Both the position numbers and the translations under genes were made by a program. Below are positions 37,093 to 46,257 of a stretch of DNA of 64,000 nucleotides, in pieces; the stretch's first letter is position 1, and each line of letters starts with the position of its first letter. The stretch lies in NCBI RefSeq assembly GCF_023278185.1, contig NZ_CP066356.1, forward strand, positions 4,394,001 to 4,458,000, in the 5' to 3' direction. The notes beneath the pieces are model-generated. The model did not search any database. It had not been told where the DNA came from and was given only the letters and a program-made list of their open reading frames with translations. The DNA is from Bradyrhizobium elkanii USDA 76 (GTDB lineage: Bacteria; Pseudomonadota; Alphaproteobacteria; Rhizobiales; Xanthobacteraceae).

Positions 37093-39348
37093 ATGGGAAA
37101 ACGACAGATTCCGCCGGAAGAGCCGGCCGAAATTCACGAGGTGCCGCTGCGTGACGCGCTCGAGGAGCGCTATCTCGCCTATGCGCTCTCGACCATCATG
37201 CATCGCGCCCTGCCGGACGCCCGCGACGGGCTGAAGCCGGTGCACCGGCGCATCCTCTACGGCATGGACCTGCTCGGGCTCGACCCGCGCGCCGCATTCA
37301 AGAAGTCGGCCAAGATCGTCGGCGACGTGATGGGCTCGTTCCATCCGCATGGCGACCAGGCGATCTATGACGCCATGGTGCGCCTGGCGCAGGATTTCTC
37401 CTCGCGCTACCCGCTGGTCGACGGCCAGGGCAATTTCGGCAATATCGACGGCGACAACCCGGCCGCCTATCGCTACACCGAAGCGCGCATGACCGAGGTC
37501 GCGCGGCTGCTGCTCGACGGCATCGACGAGGACGGCGTCGAGTTTCGCCTCAACTACGACGGTCAGTCGAAAGAGCCGGTGGTGCTGCCGGGCGGCTTTC
37601 CGAACCTGCTCGCCAACGGCGCGCAGGGCATCGCGGTCGGCATGGCGACCTCGATCCCGCCGCACAACGCGGCCGAACTCTGCGACGCCGCGCTGCATCT
37701 GATCGAGAAGCCCGACGCCAAGTCGAAGGCGCTGCTGAAATGGGTCAAGGGCCCGGACTTCCCGACCGGCGGCATCGTGGTCGATTCCAAGGAAGCGATC
37801 GTCGAGGCTTACACCACGGGGCGCGGCTCGTTCCGCACCCGTTCGCGCTGGACCCAGGAGGAGGGCGCGCGCGGCACCTGGGTGGTCGTCGTCACCGAGA
37901 TTCCGTGGCTGGTGCAGAAGTCGCGGATCGTGGAGAAGATCGCCGAGCTCATCAACGAGAAGAAGCTGCCGCTGGTCGCCGACGTCCGCGACGAGTCGGC
38001 CGAGGACGTCCGGCTCGTGATCGAGCCGAAATCGCGCACCGTCGATCCGGCGCTGATGATGGAGTCGCTGTTCCGCCTGACCGAGCTGGAAAGCAAGATC
38101 TCGCTGAACCTCAACGTGCTGATCAAGGGCCGCATCCCGAAGGTGGTCGGCCTTGCCGAGTGCCTGCGCGAATGGCTCGACCATCTGCGCGACGTGCTGG
38201 TCCGCCGGTCCAACTTCCGCAGGACCCAGATCGAGCACCGCCTGGAAGTGCTGGGCGGCCACCTCGTCGCCTATCTGAACCTCGACAAGGTGATCAAGAT
38301 CATCCGCACCGAGGACGAGCCGAAGCCGGTCTTGATGAAGACCTTCAAGCTGTCAGAGATCCAGGCTGACGCCATCCTCAACATGCGCCTGCGCAATTTG
38401 CGCCGCCTGGAGGAGATGGAGATTCGGACCGAGGACAAGGATCTTCGCAAGGAGCTGAAGGGGATCGAGGGCCTGCTCGCTTCCGAGACGGAGCAGTGGG
38501 CCAAGGTCGGCGATCAGGTGCGCAAGGTCCGCGACATCTTCGGACCGAAGACGCCGCTCGGCAAGCGTCGCACCACCTTCGCCGATGCGCCCGAGCATGA
38601 CCTCGCCGCGATCGAGGAAGCGCTGGTCGAGCGCGAGCCGTGCACCGTCGTGATATCAGAGAAGGGCTGGGTGCGGACGCTGAAGGGCCATGTCGAGGAT
38701 CTCTCGGGGCTTGCCTTCAAGACCGACGACAAGCTCGAGCACTCGTTTTTTGCCGAGACCACCTCGAAGCTGCTGCTGTTTGCCACCAACGGCAAGTTCT
38801 ATTCGCTCGACGTGGCAAAACTGCCGGGCGGCCGCGGCCATGGCGAGCCGATCCGGATGTTCATCGATCTCGAGCAGGATGCCGCGATCATCTCGCTGTT
38901 CGTCAACAAGGGCGAGCGCAAGTTCCTGATCGCGAGCAGCGAGGGGCAGGGCTTCATCGTCAAGGAAGAGGACTGCGTCGGCAACACCCGCAAGGGCAAG
39001 CAGGTGCTCAACGTCGAAATGCCGAACGAGGCCCGCGCGATCACGACCGTGAACGGCGACACCGTCGCGGTGATCGGCACCAACCACAAGATGGTGCTGT
39101 TCGGCCTCGACCAGGTGCCGGAGATGGCGCGCGGCCGCGGCGTGCGGCTGCAGAAATACACCAGCGCGTCGCTGTCTGACGTTGCGGTGTTCGACGCCAA
39201 GACCGGCCTGACCTGGAAGGATTCCGCCGGCCGCGAGCACAGCATGACCATGAAGGAACTGGCCGACTGGCGCGGCAACCGCGCCGACGCCGGCCGGCTC
39301 GCCCACGGCCTGCCGAAATCGAACAAGTTCAACCGCGGCGTGGAGTAA
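37093..39348 (+). CDS. parC: DNA topoisomerase IV subunit A
   Basis: A 751-residue type IIA topoisomerase subunit. It has the N-terminal winged-helix region [40 protein letters not shown] and the catalytic Tyr in [11 protein letters not shown] long coiled coil and C-terminal beta-pinwheel blades follow. It decatenates daughter chromosomes together with ParE, which is not in this window. The length and motif set favour ParC over GyrA, as the GyrA box is not obvious in the C-terminal domain. Confidence 0.93.
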   Translation: MGKRQIPPEEPAEIHEVPLRDALEERYLAYALSTIMHRALPDARDGLKPVHRRILYGMDLLGLDPRAAFKKSAKIVGDVMGSFHPHGDQAIYDAMVRLAQDFSSRYPLVDGQGNFGNIDGDNPAAYRYTEARMTEVARLLLDGIDEDGVEFRLNYDGQSKEPVVLPGGFPNLLANGAQGIAVGMATSIPPHNAAELCDAALHLIEKPDAKSKALLKWVKGPDFPTGGIVVDSKEAIVEAYTTGRGSFRTRSRWTQEEGARGTWVVVVTEIPWLVQKSRIVEKIAELINEKKLPLVADVRDESAEDVRLVIEPKSRTVDPALMMESLFRLTELESKISLNLNVLIKGRIPKVVGLAECLREWLDHLRDVLVRRSNFRRTQIEHRLEVLGGHLVAYLNLDKVIKIIRTEDEPKPVLMKTFKLSEIQADAILNMRLRNLRRLEEMEIRTEDKDLRKELKGIEGLLASETEQWAKVGDQVRKVRDIFGPKTPLGKRRTTFADAPEHDLAAIEEALVEREPCTVVISEKGWVRTLKGHVEDLSGLAFKTDDKLEHSFFAETTSKLLLFATNGKFYSLDVAKLPGGRGHGEPIRMFIDLEQDAAIISLFVNKGERKFLIASSEGQGFIVKEEDCVGNTRKGKQVLNVEMPNEARAITTVNGDTVAVIGTNHKMVLFGLDQVPEMARGRGVRLQKYTSASLSDVAVFDAKTGLTWKDSAGREHSMTMKELADWRGNRADAGRLAHGLPKSNKFNRGVE

Positions 39349-39456
39349 CTGTAGCGCTGCGCTCCATCCGGGCTACGCGGCTAACTGGCGCGGTGTGATA
39401 GTATCCACATTTCACCGCGCTATAACCGTCGCCGACGACATCGGGCGACGGTTGCC

Positions 39457-40413
39457 ATGGCGCACAATCACGACCACGACCACAGCGGTCATTCTCACGG
39501 ACATGCCCACGCCGGGCATTCCCATGCCGGGCACAGCCACGCGCCTGACAATTTTGGCACGGCCTTTGCGGTCGGCGCGTCGCTGAACACCGCCTTCGTC
39601 GTCGCGGAGCTGATCTTCGGCTATTCAGCCAACTCGCTGGCGCTGGTCTCCGACGCCGTTCACAATCTCTCCGATGTCATCGCGCTGCTGCTGGCCTGGG
39701 GCGGGGCATGGCTCGCGGGCAGGCGGCCGACCGATACCCACACCTATGGCTACCGTCGCGCCTCGATCCTGGCGGCGCTGTTCAATGCCGGGCTGCTGCT
39801 GATCGCGGTCGGCGGCATCGCGGTCGAGGCGATCAACCGCTTGCGCGAGCCGGCCGAGGTTGCAAGCTGGACCGTGGTCTGGGTCGCGGCACTCGGCGTC
39901 CTGATCAATGGCGGCACGGCGCTGCTGTTCATGCGCGGCCGCGACAGCGATCTCAATGTCCGTGGCGCCTATCTGCACATGGCGGCGGATGCCGGCGTTT
40001 CGCTCGGCGTCGTGATCGCCGCGCTCCTGATCATGGCGACCGGCTGGCAGTGGATCGATCCGGCGATCAGCCTCGTCATCGCGGTGGTCGTGCTGCTGAG
40101 TGGCTGGGAGCTCGCCCGCGACAGCGTCAACCTCGCGCTCGACGCGGTGCCGAGGGGGATCGATCTCAAAGAGGTGAGGGATTATCTCGGCGCGCTCGAG
40201 GGCGTCACCGAGGTGCACGATTTGCACATCTGGGCGATGAGCACCAGCGAGACCGCGTTGACCGCGCATCTGGTGCGGCCCGGCGGACACGACGATGTCT
40301 TCCTGCATCACGTCTGCGCCGAGCTCTCGGAGCGGTTCAGCATCCACCACGCGACGCTGCAGGTCGAGATCAGCAGCGAGACCTGCCGGCTGGCGCCGGC
40401 GGAGATGGTCTAG
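39457..40413 (+). CDS. Cation diffusion facilitator (CzcD/DmeF-like metal exporter)
   Basis: A 318-residue CDF protein. The first 33 residues are extremely His-rich (HDHDHSGHSHGHAHAGHSHA) and should bind metal. Six membrane helices follow, with metal-site residues in ALVSDAVHNLSD and YLHMAADAG. The cytoplasmic C-terminal domain carries HDLHIWAMSTSETALTAHL. It exports Zn2+, Co2+ or similar ions by proton antiport. The His-rich tract is encoded by short DNA repeats. No regulator lies adjacent. Confidence 0.92.
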   Translation: MAHNHDHDHSGHSHGHAHAGHSHAGHSHAPDNFGTAFAVGASLNTAFVVAELIFGYSANSLALVSDAVHNLSDVIALLLAWGGAWLAGRRPTDTHTYGYRRASILAALFNAGLLLIAVGGIAVEAINRLREPAEVASWTVVWVAALGVLINGGTALLFMRGRDSDLNVRGAYLHMAADAGVSLGVVIAALLIMATGWQWIDPAISLVIAVVVLLSGWELARDSVNLALDAVPRGIDLKEVRDYLGALEGVTEVHDLHIWAMSTSETALTAHLVRPGGHDDVFLHHVCAELSERFSIHHATLQVEISSETCRLAPAEMV

Positions 40414-40543
40414 CCGACGCAGCCGGCCGCGCACTCGCATTCAATTGATCGCTCGACCCATGTCGACGTCTTCCACGGGCGGCGACGACACGGCACATTG
40501 CGGCCGCGCGCTGAAGCAACCGGCTCGATCAATGGAGGGCAAC

Positions 40544-41371
40544 GTGAAGAAGGCAATCGGTCTTGCAATGTTGTTCTGGGCCGTGGGCGTGCTGCCGCAT
40601 GCGGACGCCGAGCCGGCGAAATCAGGCGTCGAGAAGCTCTACATCCTCAACTGCGGCGAGGGCGTTGCCGGCGACATTTCACGCTGGTCGCCCGGCGTCA
40701 ATGAAGGCAAGTCGATGGACTTCGTCGACAATTGCTACCTGATCAAGCACGCCCAGGGCTGGTTGCTGTGGGACACCGGGATTCCCGACGCGGTGACGGC
40801 GATGCCGGACGGCCTTGCGCCGGCCGATCCGAAGGCGGTCACCTGGCGGCGGCCGAAGACGCTCGCCGTGCAGCTCGACCAGCTCGGCGTCAAGCCGTTA
40901 GACATCAAGGCGATCGCCGTGTCGCACACCCATCCCGATCACATCGGCAATGTCGAGCTGTTCCCGGCCGCGATGCTGTATGTGCAGAAGGCGGAGTATG
41001 AGTGGCCCGGCGCCAACAACGCGCCGCGCTTCAAGCCCGAGCATCCCGTGACGAAGCTCGAAGGCGACCGCGACGTGTTCGGCGACGGCAGCGTCACCAT
41101 CCTGTCGACGCCAGGCCACACGCCCGGCCACCAGTCGCTGCTGGTGAAACTGCCGAAGACAGGCGCGGTCGTGCTGACCGGCGATGCCGTTCACTTCAGG
41201 GACAATTGGGACAACCGGCGCGCGCCGAGCATGAACGTCAGCAAGGAGCAGACGCTGGCCTCGATGCAGAAGATCGCCGACACGCTGACAAAGGAGAAGG
41301 CGCAGCTCTGGATCAACCACGACAAGGCGCAGCGCGACGGGCTGAAGCTGTCGCCGGACTTCTACGACTGA
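40544..41371 (+). CDS. Secreted metallo-beta-lactamase-fold hydrolase (AHL-lactonase-like)
   Basis: A 275-residue protein with a signal peptide (KKAIGLAMLFWAVGVLPHADA) and the dinuclear metal site HTHPDH (SHTHPDHIGN), plus STPGHTPGH, TGDAVHF and the C-terminal INHD. The motif order and length match the AttM/AiiA N-acyl-homoserine lactonase group, though most of those are cytoplasmic. A GTG start at 40544 is preferred because GGAGGG sits 4 bases upstream; the ATG at 40532 overlaps that ribosome binding site. Lactonase activity is a hypothesis. Confidence 0.82.
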   Translation: MKKAIGLAMLFWAVGVLPHADAEPAKSGVEKLYILNCGEGVAGDISRWSPGVNEGKSMDFVDNCYLIKHAQGWLLWDTGIPDAVTAMPDGLAPADPKAVTWRRPKTLAVQLDQLGVKPLDIKAIAVSHTHPDHIGNVELFPAAMLYVQKAEYEWPGANNAPRFKPEHPVTKLEGDRDVFGDGSVTILSTPGHTPGHQSLLVKLPKTGAVVLTGDAVHFRDNWDNRRAPSMNVSKEQTLASMQKIADTLTKEKAQLWINHDKAQRDGLKLSPDFYD

Positions 41372-42180
41372 GCCGCCTTGGCGGGGTTCGCTTTCGACCA
41401 GGTTCGAAAGATCTGCGCGGTCTCCTCGTCCATCGGAAAGAAGCTTTCGATGCGCAGCTCCTGCAGCGTGACGTCCTGCGGCGTCCCCAGCGTCGCGATC
41501 GTGGTGAACAATTGCAGGCTGACGTCGCCCTTGCGGAATAGCATCGGCAGCACCGGCCCGGATGTCGGCCCCGGCGGCGCGGCCAACGCGGCTTCGACAC
41601 CGTCATAGGCCAGCAGGCGCTTGAGCAATTCCGCCGTCGCGGTGGTGCCGTCGGCGGCGGCATCGGCCTCGACACTGCGGACGAAGTAGCCGGCCACCAC
41701 GGTCCAGTTGGTGAGATAGGGGCGCAACACACCGGGCGCGACCAGCGCATCGGCGAGATTGACCGCCGTGCCTGGAGCCAGCGGCCCGACCAGGAATTCC
41801 ACCAATTGCCCGGCGCCTGAATTGGCGAGCAGCAGATTCCAGTGCCGGTCGACCACGACCGCCGGGAAGGGCTCCTGCTGCGCCAGGATGAAATCCAGTG
41901 CGTAGCGGATCTGGGCGAGCTCCGGTGCGGCGAGGTCGGTTTGCCGCCAGACCGGCGCGAAGCCGGCCGCGACCAAGAGCGCGTTCTGCTGGCGCAACGG
42001 CACGTCGAGCGCCGCGGCAAGCCGGATCACCATGTCGCGGCTCGGCGCGGCGCGCCCGAGCTCGAGGAAGCTGAGATGGCGCTGCGAGATATCCGCGCGC
42101 CCGGCGAGCTCGAGTTGCGAGTGCCCCTTGCGTTGCCGCCACCAGCGCAGGCTGGCTGCAAAATCGCGCTGCTGCGACAT
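41362..42180 (-). CDS. XRE-family regulator with MmyB-type ligand domain
   Basis: A 272-residue protein with an N-terminal Cro/CI helix-turn-helix (LRWWRQRKGHSQLELAGRADISQRHLSFLE). A C-terminal MmyB-like PAS domain follows (FPAVVVDRHWNLLLANSGAGQLVEFL), which in relatives binds fatty acids. It diverges from the EamA exporter at 42271, its likely target. Two 10-bp direct repeats precede the start. Its 3' end overlaps the MBL gene's end by 10 bases. Confidence 0.9.
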   Translation of the reverse strand: MSQQRDFAASLRWWRQRKGHSQLELAGRADISQRHLSFLELGRAAPSRDMVIRLAAALDVPLRQQNALLVAAGFAPVWRQTDLAAPELAQIRYALDFILAQQEPFPAVVVDRHWNLLLANSGAGQLVEFLVGPLAPGTAVNLADALVAPGVLRPYLTNWTVVAGYFVRSVEADAAADGTTATAELLKRLLAYDGVEAALAAPPGPTSGPVLPMLFRKGDVSLQLFTTIATLGTPQDVTLQELRIESFFPMDEETAQIFRTWSKANPAKAAQS

Positions 42181-42183
42181 GGG

Positions 42184-42204
42184 TACCTGCCAAATACCTG
42201 CCAA
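42184..42204. promoter_or_regulatory. Direct-repeat operator before the XRE gene
   Basis: TACCTGCCAA occurs at 42184-42193 and 42195-42204, one DNA helical turn apart, immediately before the XRE start and within the divergent gap. On the minus strand each copy ends in AGGTA, and the inner copy also supplies the Shine-Dalgarno. Likely autoregulatory binding site. Confidence 0.6.
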
Positions 42205-42270
42205 GTAGTTGCCGGAATGATCTCGCCGGGCAAGATGCCACAAGCGAACCGAAAACGCATGGGGATCGGG

Positions 42271-43149
42271 ATGGGCGAGTGGATCGGCGTTGCGATTGCA
42301 CTGGTCTCGAGCTGCCTCGGCGGCACGGCGGCGGCGATCACGCGTTATCTGGCTGGCAACGCCGACCCGATCACATTGGCGATCCTGCGCTGGGCGATCG
42401 GCTTTCTCTGCGTGCTTCCCGCCGCGGTCCTGCTCGGGACGAAGTGGCCGCGGCGCGGGGACTTGCCGGCGGTCGCGGCGCTCGGCGTCGCCTTCTTCGG
42501 CGTGTTCTTCGTGCTCTATAATCTCGCGATGTCCTACACGACGGCGGCGCGCGCCAGCCTGGCGTTGGCGACCTTGCCGCTCTCCACCATGGTCGTCGGC
42601 GCCTTGCTCGGCATCGAGCCGCTGACGATGCGCAAATCGATCGGGGTTTCGATTGCGGTGCTCGGCGTGGCGGCGGCGCTGGCATCCGGGCTGGCGGCAG
42701 CGCCACCGGGCGCATGGCGCGGCGAACTGATCATGGCCGCCGCGGTGCTCTGCATGGCCTTCTACAACGTGCTGTCGCGGCCGTTCATCCGCCGCTCCAG
42801 CGCGCTCGGTTTCCTTGCCGTCGGCATGGGCGCCGGCGCGGCGGCGCTCGTCGTGGTCGGATCGTTCACCGGCAGCCTGGCGACGCTGCGCGAGTTCGGT
42901 CCCTCGCAGTGGATCGCGGGGCTCTATCTCGGGATAGCCAGCGGTGCGCTGGCCTTCATCCTGTGGGTGCTGGCACTTGAGCGGGCCTCGCCGACCCGCG
43001 TCGCCAACACCATGACGGTCAATCCGATCGCCGCCGGGCTGCTTGCGAAGCAATTGGTCGGCGAGCCGATCACGGCCAATCTGGTCGTCGGCCTGATCGC
43101 GGTCTTTGCGGGCATCTGGATTGCGACGTCGGAAACCAAACCGGTCTGA
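42271..43149 (+). CDS. EamA/DMT-superfamily permease
   Basis: A 292-residue, ten-helix permease made of two EamA repeats (WIGVAIALVSSCLGGTAAAITRYLAG; GELIMAAAVLCMAFYNVLSRPF). It probably exports a metabolite, with the divergent XRE regulator controlling it. The start at 42271 follows GGGG at a good distance. In-frame ATGs at 42259 and 42217 are alternatives that would add a few residues before the first helix. Confidence 0.85.
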   Translation: MGEWIGVAIALVSSCLGGTAAAITRYLAGNADPITLAILRWAIGFLCVLPAAVLLGTKWPRRGDLPAVAALGVAFFGVFFVLYNLAMSYTTAARASLALATLPLSTMVVGALLGIEPLTMRKSIGVSIAVLGVAAALASGLAAAPPGAWRGELIMAAAVLCMAFYNVLSRPFIRRSSALGFLAVGMGAGAAALVVVGSFTGSLATLREFGPSQWIAGLYLGIASGALAFILWVLALERASPTRVANTMTVNPIAAGLLAKQLVGEPITANLVVGLIAVFAGIWIATSETKPV

Positions 43150-43341
43150 TCAGCCGCGCGGGGCGGCCGGCGCGGTTGCCGGCGGGGCAGGCGAGTGCTT
43201 CGGCTTCAGCGTGCCGGCGTAGAACGACAGGACGAACACCAGGATAAGACCGACAAGATAGACCCCATAGGATTGCGGCGGGGTGATCGCCCATTGCATG
43301 AGGCGACGCATCGGGTTTTGCGGGTCAGTGTCGTTGTCCAT
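43150..43341 (-). CDS. Small membrane protein, unknown function
   Basis: A 63-residue protein with a cytoplasmic N-terminus (MDNDTDPQNPMRRLMQWA), one membrane helix (GVYLVGLILVFVLSFYAG) and a Pro/Ala-rich tail. It is convergent with the EamA gene, its stop lying directly against the EamA stop. No Shine-Dalgarno is obvious. I recognise no family. Confidence 0.6.
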   Translation of the reverse strand: MDNDTDPQNPMRRLMQWAITPPQSYGVYLVGLILVFVLSFYAGTLKPKHSPAPPATAPAAPRG

Positions 43342-43515
43342 GCGCTGTTGTGCGCGAGCGGCCGGACAAAAGGAAGCGGAATCGGCGCTCTTCGGCGGTC
43401 GTGTTCCGCAGGAAATGGTGAGGCGGGCGGCCTTGCAATGCCGCATTGGCGTTCGCATCTGTCACGCGACCAGCAGGCCTTCCTCCCGCACCAATTGCCC
43501 GGCATAATCCAATCT

Positions 43516-44772
43516 ATGGAACTGACACCCCGTTTGCGCCTGATGAGTTGGCTGGTCCGCCAAGGTCTGACGGGCCTGCCGGAAAACGACCTGCTGCGCG
43601 GTTTCTGCGAGCGCTGCCGGGCCGCGGGCATGCCGCTGTCGCGGGCGATCGTCTTCATCGACACCCTGCATCCGATCTTCGAGGGACGCGGTTTCCGCTG
43701 GAACGACGGCGAGAGCAACGAGGCCGACATCTTCGAATACGGCTCGACCAGCGCCGGCGAGGCCAGTCAGACCTGGCGGCGGTCGGCCTTCTACCACATG
43801 CTCGAAAACGGCCATGACGAGATAGTGATCGATCTCGCCGACACCTCGCACGATTTCTCGATGATCGGCGAACTGGCCGAAAAGGGCCACAAGCATTTCG
43901 CCGCCTTCGTGCATCGCTTCGGCGAGGCCGGCACGATCGGCGAGATGGACTGCTTCTATTCCTACTACACCACGCGTCGTTCGGACGGGTTCGACGAGAA
44001 CCATCTGGCGGCGCTGCGCGACCTGGTGCCGGTGCTCGGGCTCGCGATCAAATCGGCTGCCCAGGTCGAGATCGCCCGCACGCTGGGGCGGGTCTATCTC
44101 GGCCGCGACACCGCGGAGCAGGTGCTGCGCGGACGCATGCAGCGCGGCATCACCGAGAAGATCAAGGCCGTGCTGTGGTACTCCGACGTGCGTGGCTCGA
44201 CCGCGATCAGCGAACGCATCGGCCCGGACGAGATCATCCCGTTCCTCAACGACTATGCGCAGGCCTCGATCGACGCGATCCATGACGCCGGCGGCGAGGT
44301 GCTGAAGCTGATCGGCGACGGCGTGCTGGCGATGTTCACCGGCGAGAACGTGGCAGGCGCCAAGCGAGCGGCGCTGCGGGCCGAGCACAGATTCCGGCAT
44401 AACATCCGCGTGCTGAACGATCGCCGCGAGAACGAGGGTCGGCCGACCACGACGGCCTATGTCGGGCTCCATGTCGGCCAGGTGTTCTACGGCAATATCG
44501 GCAGCGAGGACCGGCTGGATTTCACGGTGGTCGGGCCCGCCGTCAACGAGGTCAGCCGGATCGCCTCGATGTGCGCCTCGGTCGATCGCGAGCTGTTGAC
44601 CTCGACCGATTTCCGCACCGGGCTCGACGCCGCCGGCCGCAACTATCTGGTCTCCACCGGCCGCTTCGTGCTGCGCGGCATCGGCCATGCGCAGGATCTC
44701 TACACGCTGGATCCGGCTGTCGCCGCCGACGAGGTGGTCGGCGGCAAATACGAGCGTTACCTGGCGAGCTAG
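43516..44772 (+). CDS. Class III adenylate/guanylate cyclase with N-terminal sensor
   Basis: A 418-residue protein. The C-terminal cyclase homology domain (about 220-410) has metal-binding Asp residues in WYSDVRGSTAISERIG and LIGDGVLAMF, and DFTVVGPAVNEVSRI with the transition-state Asn and Arg. The N-terminal half (about 1-190) is a GAF-like sensor of a type common in Bradyrhizobium cyclases. It should make cAMP in response to an unknown ligand. The start at 43516 begins the recognisable domain; earlier in-frame codons do not. Confidence 0.88.
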   Translation: MELTPRLRLMSWLVRQGLTGLPENDLLRGFCERCRAAGMPLSRAIVFIDTLHPIFEGRGFRWNDGESNEADIFEYGSTSAGEASQTWRRSAFYHMLENGHDEIVIDLADTSHDFSMIGELAEKGHKHFAAFVHRFGEAGTIGEMDCFYSYYTTRRSDGFDENHLAALRDLVPVLGLAIKSAAQVEIARTLGRVYLGRDTAEQVLRGRMQRGITEKIKAVLWYSDVRGSTAISERIGPDEIIPFLNDYAQASIDAIHDAGGEVLKLIGDGVLAMFTGENVAGAKRAALRAEHRFRHNIRVLNDRRENEGRPTTTAYVGLHVGQVFYGNIGSEDRLDFTVVGPAVNEVSRIASMCASVDRELLTSTDFRTGLDAAGRNYLVSTGRFVLRGIGHAQDLYTLDPAVAADEVVGGKYERYLAS

Positions 44773-44783
44773 CGTCTCTCCAC

Positions 44784-44857
44784 CGTCATTGCGAGAAGCT
44801 CGCGACAAAATTGCCGAGTAATTTTGCGCTGAAGCGACGAACCAGTCGCAATGACGG
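44784..44857. repeat. Dispersed repeat, family B
   Basis: Perfect 12-bp arms CCGTCATTGCGA (44784-44795) and TCGCAATGACGG (44846-44857) enclose CGCGACAAAATTGC and ATTTTGCGCTGAAGC. It is the opposite orientation of the element at 25872-25935. A decayed relative seems to lie at 52856-52905. Confidence 0.8.
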
Positions 44858-44873
44858 CTGAGAAGACCCGGGA

Positions 44874-46115
44874 TCAGCAGCGCGCGGGTTCGCCGACCAT
44901 GTCGGGCTGCCGCGTCAGCGACACCGCCGGCGACATCAGGATCACCAGCGCCTGGGCGGCGAAGATCGCGGCCGCGAGATAGAGGCAGGCCTCGGCACCG
45001 TAGAGGCCGCCGACGATGGCGCCGAGCGCGGAGCCGAGCGGGCGGGCGCCGTAGCTCATGATGTTGATGGCCGAGACGCGGCCGAGCAGCGACGGCGGCG
45101 TCACCGACTGCCGCAGCGTGGTGGTCGAGATCACCCACAGGATCGGGCCGACGCCGAGCAGGAAGAAGCTGAGGCCCGCGAGCAGCGGCGTCGCAATCCA
45201 GGTCGTCAGCGCCATCACGGCCGCGGCGACGAAGCCGGTGACGGGGCCGAGCCCGATCACGGTGCCGAACGCCAGCCGCTTCATCACGCGGGTGGCGAAC
45301 AGCGCGCCGACCACCATGCCGACGCCGTACATCGCAAGCGTGGTGCCGACACCGGTCGCACTGAGCCCGAGATGACGCACCGCATAGGGCACGAACACGG
45401 CGAGCAGCAGGAACGACGCGGTGTTGAAGATGAACTGGGTGATGAACACCGGCCGCAGCAAGGCGTGGTGCATCACGAAGGCTGCGCCTTCCTTGATGTC
45501 CTGCAACGGATGGCGCCGCGGGGCGGGCTGCCGCGCCGGCTCGTAGATGCCGGCGAGCAGCACGACCGCGATCGCCGACAGCGCCGCGGCGAAGCCGAAT
45601 GCGGGCGCGGCACCGACCCAGCCGACCAGCACGCCGCCGAGCGCGGGGCCGCTGGCGAATGCGACGGTGCGCGCGAGCTCGATGCGGGCGTTCGCCGCCG
45701 GCAATTGCCGTGACGTCACCAGCGAGGGGACCAGCGCCGGCGCAGCGACGCTGTAGGCGACCGTGCCGCAGACCGCGATGAAGCCGAGCAGGGCCAGCAG
45801 CGGCAGCGTCATCAGGCCGAGCCACAAGAGCAGCAGCATTGCGGCAAGCGCGGCCGCGCGCAGCGCTTCGGAGCCCGCCATCACCCAGCGCCGCGACACG
45901 CGGTCGGCAAGCAGGCCGGCGGGGATCGCAAACAGGATGAAGGGCAGCGTCAGCGCGGTCTGCAACACGCCGGTCTGGCCTTCGCCGACGCCGAGCAGCA
46001 GCACGGCCACGATGGGCGCAGCCGCAAGCGCAATCTGTTCGGCCGATTGCGCGGCAAGGTTGGACCAGGCCAGGCGGTTGAAGGTGGCCGGCAGGCGAGG
46101 CGTATCGGCGGACAT
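44874..46115 (-). CDS. MFS exporter (EntS-like, MFS_3 group)
   Basis: A 413-residue, 12-helix major facilitator. The N-terminal RLAWSNLAAQSAEQIALAAAPIVAVLLL and the loop AGLLADRVSRRWVMAGSEALR match the enterobactin-exporter EntS group. It could export a siderophore or drug. The ATG at 46115 follows AAGGA at 7 bases; the ATG at 46133 would add six residues. It lies after the flotillin terminator and is separately transcribed. Confidence 0.86.
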   Translation of the reverse strand: MSADTPRLPATFNRLAWSNLAAQSAEQIALAAAPIVAVLLLGVGEGQTGVLQTALTLPFILFAIPAGLLADRVSRRWVMAGSEALRAAALAAMLLLLWLGLMTLPLLALLGFIAVCGTVAYSVAAPALVPSLVTSRQLPAANARIELARTVAFASGPALGGVLVGWVGAAPAFGFAAALSAIAVVLLAGIYEPARQPAPRRHPLQDIKEGAAFVMHHALLRPVFITQFIFNTASFLLLAVFVPYAVRHLGLSATGVGTTLAMYGVGMVVGALFATRVMKRLAFGTVIGLGPVTGFVAAAVMALTTWIATPLLAGLSFFLLGVGPILWVISTTTLRQSVTPPSLLGRVSAINIMSYGARPLGSALGAIVGGLYGAEACLYLAAAIFAAQALVILMSPAVSLTRQPDMVGEPARC

Positions 46116-46200
46116 GGCAGAATCCTTGATCATTCGACTGCCCGGTAGTGTGTGGTTGGAAGAGGCCCGATCCCACCCGTTTCCCGATAACGCCAAAAGC

Positions 46201-46230
46201 AGAGCCCGCCGAAGGGGATCGGCGGGCTCT
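46201..46230 (-). terminator. Intrinsic terminator of the flotillin operon
   Basis: Perfect 12-bp arms AGAGCCCGCCGA (46201-46212) and TCGGCGGGCTCT (46219-46230). On the minus strand the stem is followed by GCTTTT. It ends the pspA-like/yqiJ/flotillin transcript. Confidence 0.85.
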
Positions 46231-46257
46231 TCTAGAGTCAGACCTGGCTGAAAGCCG

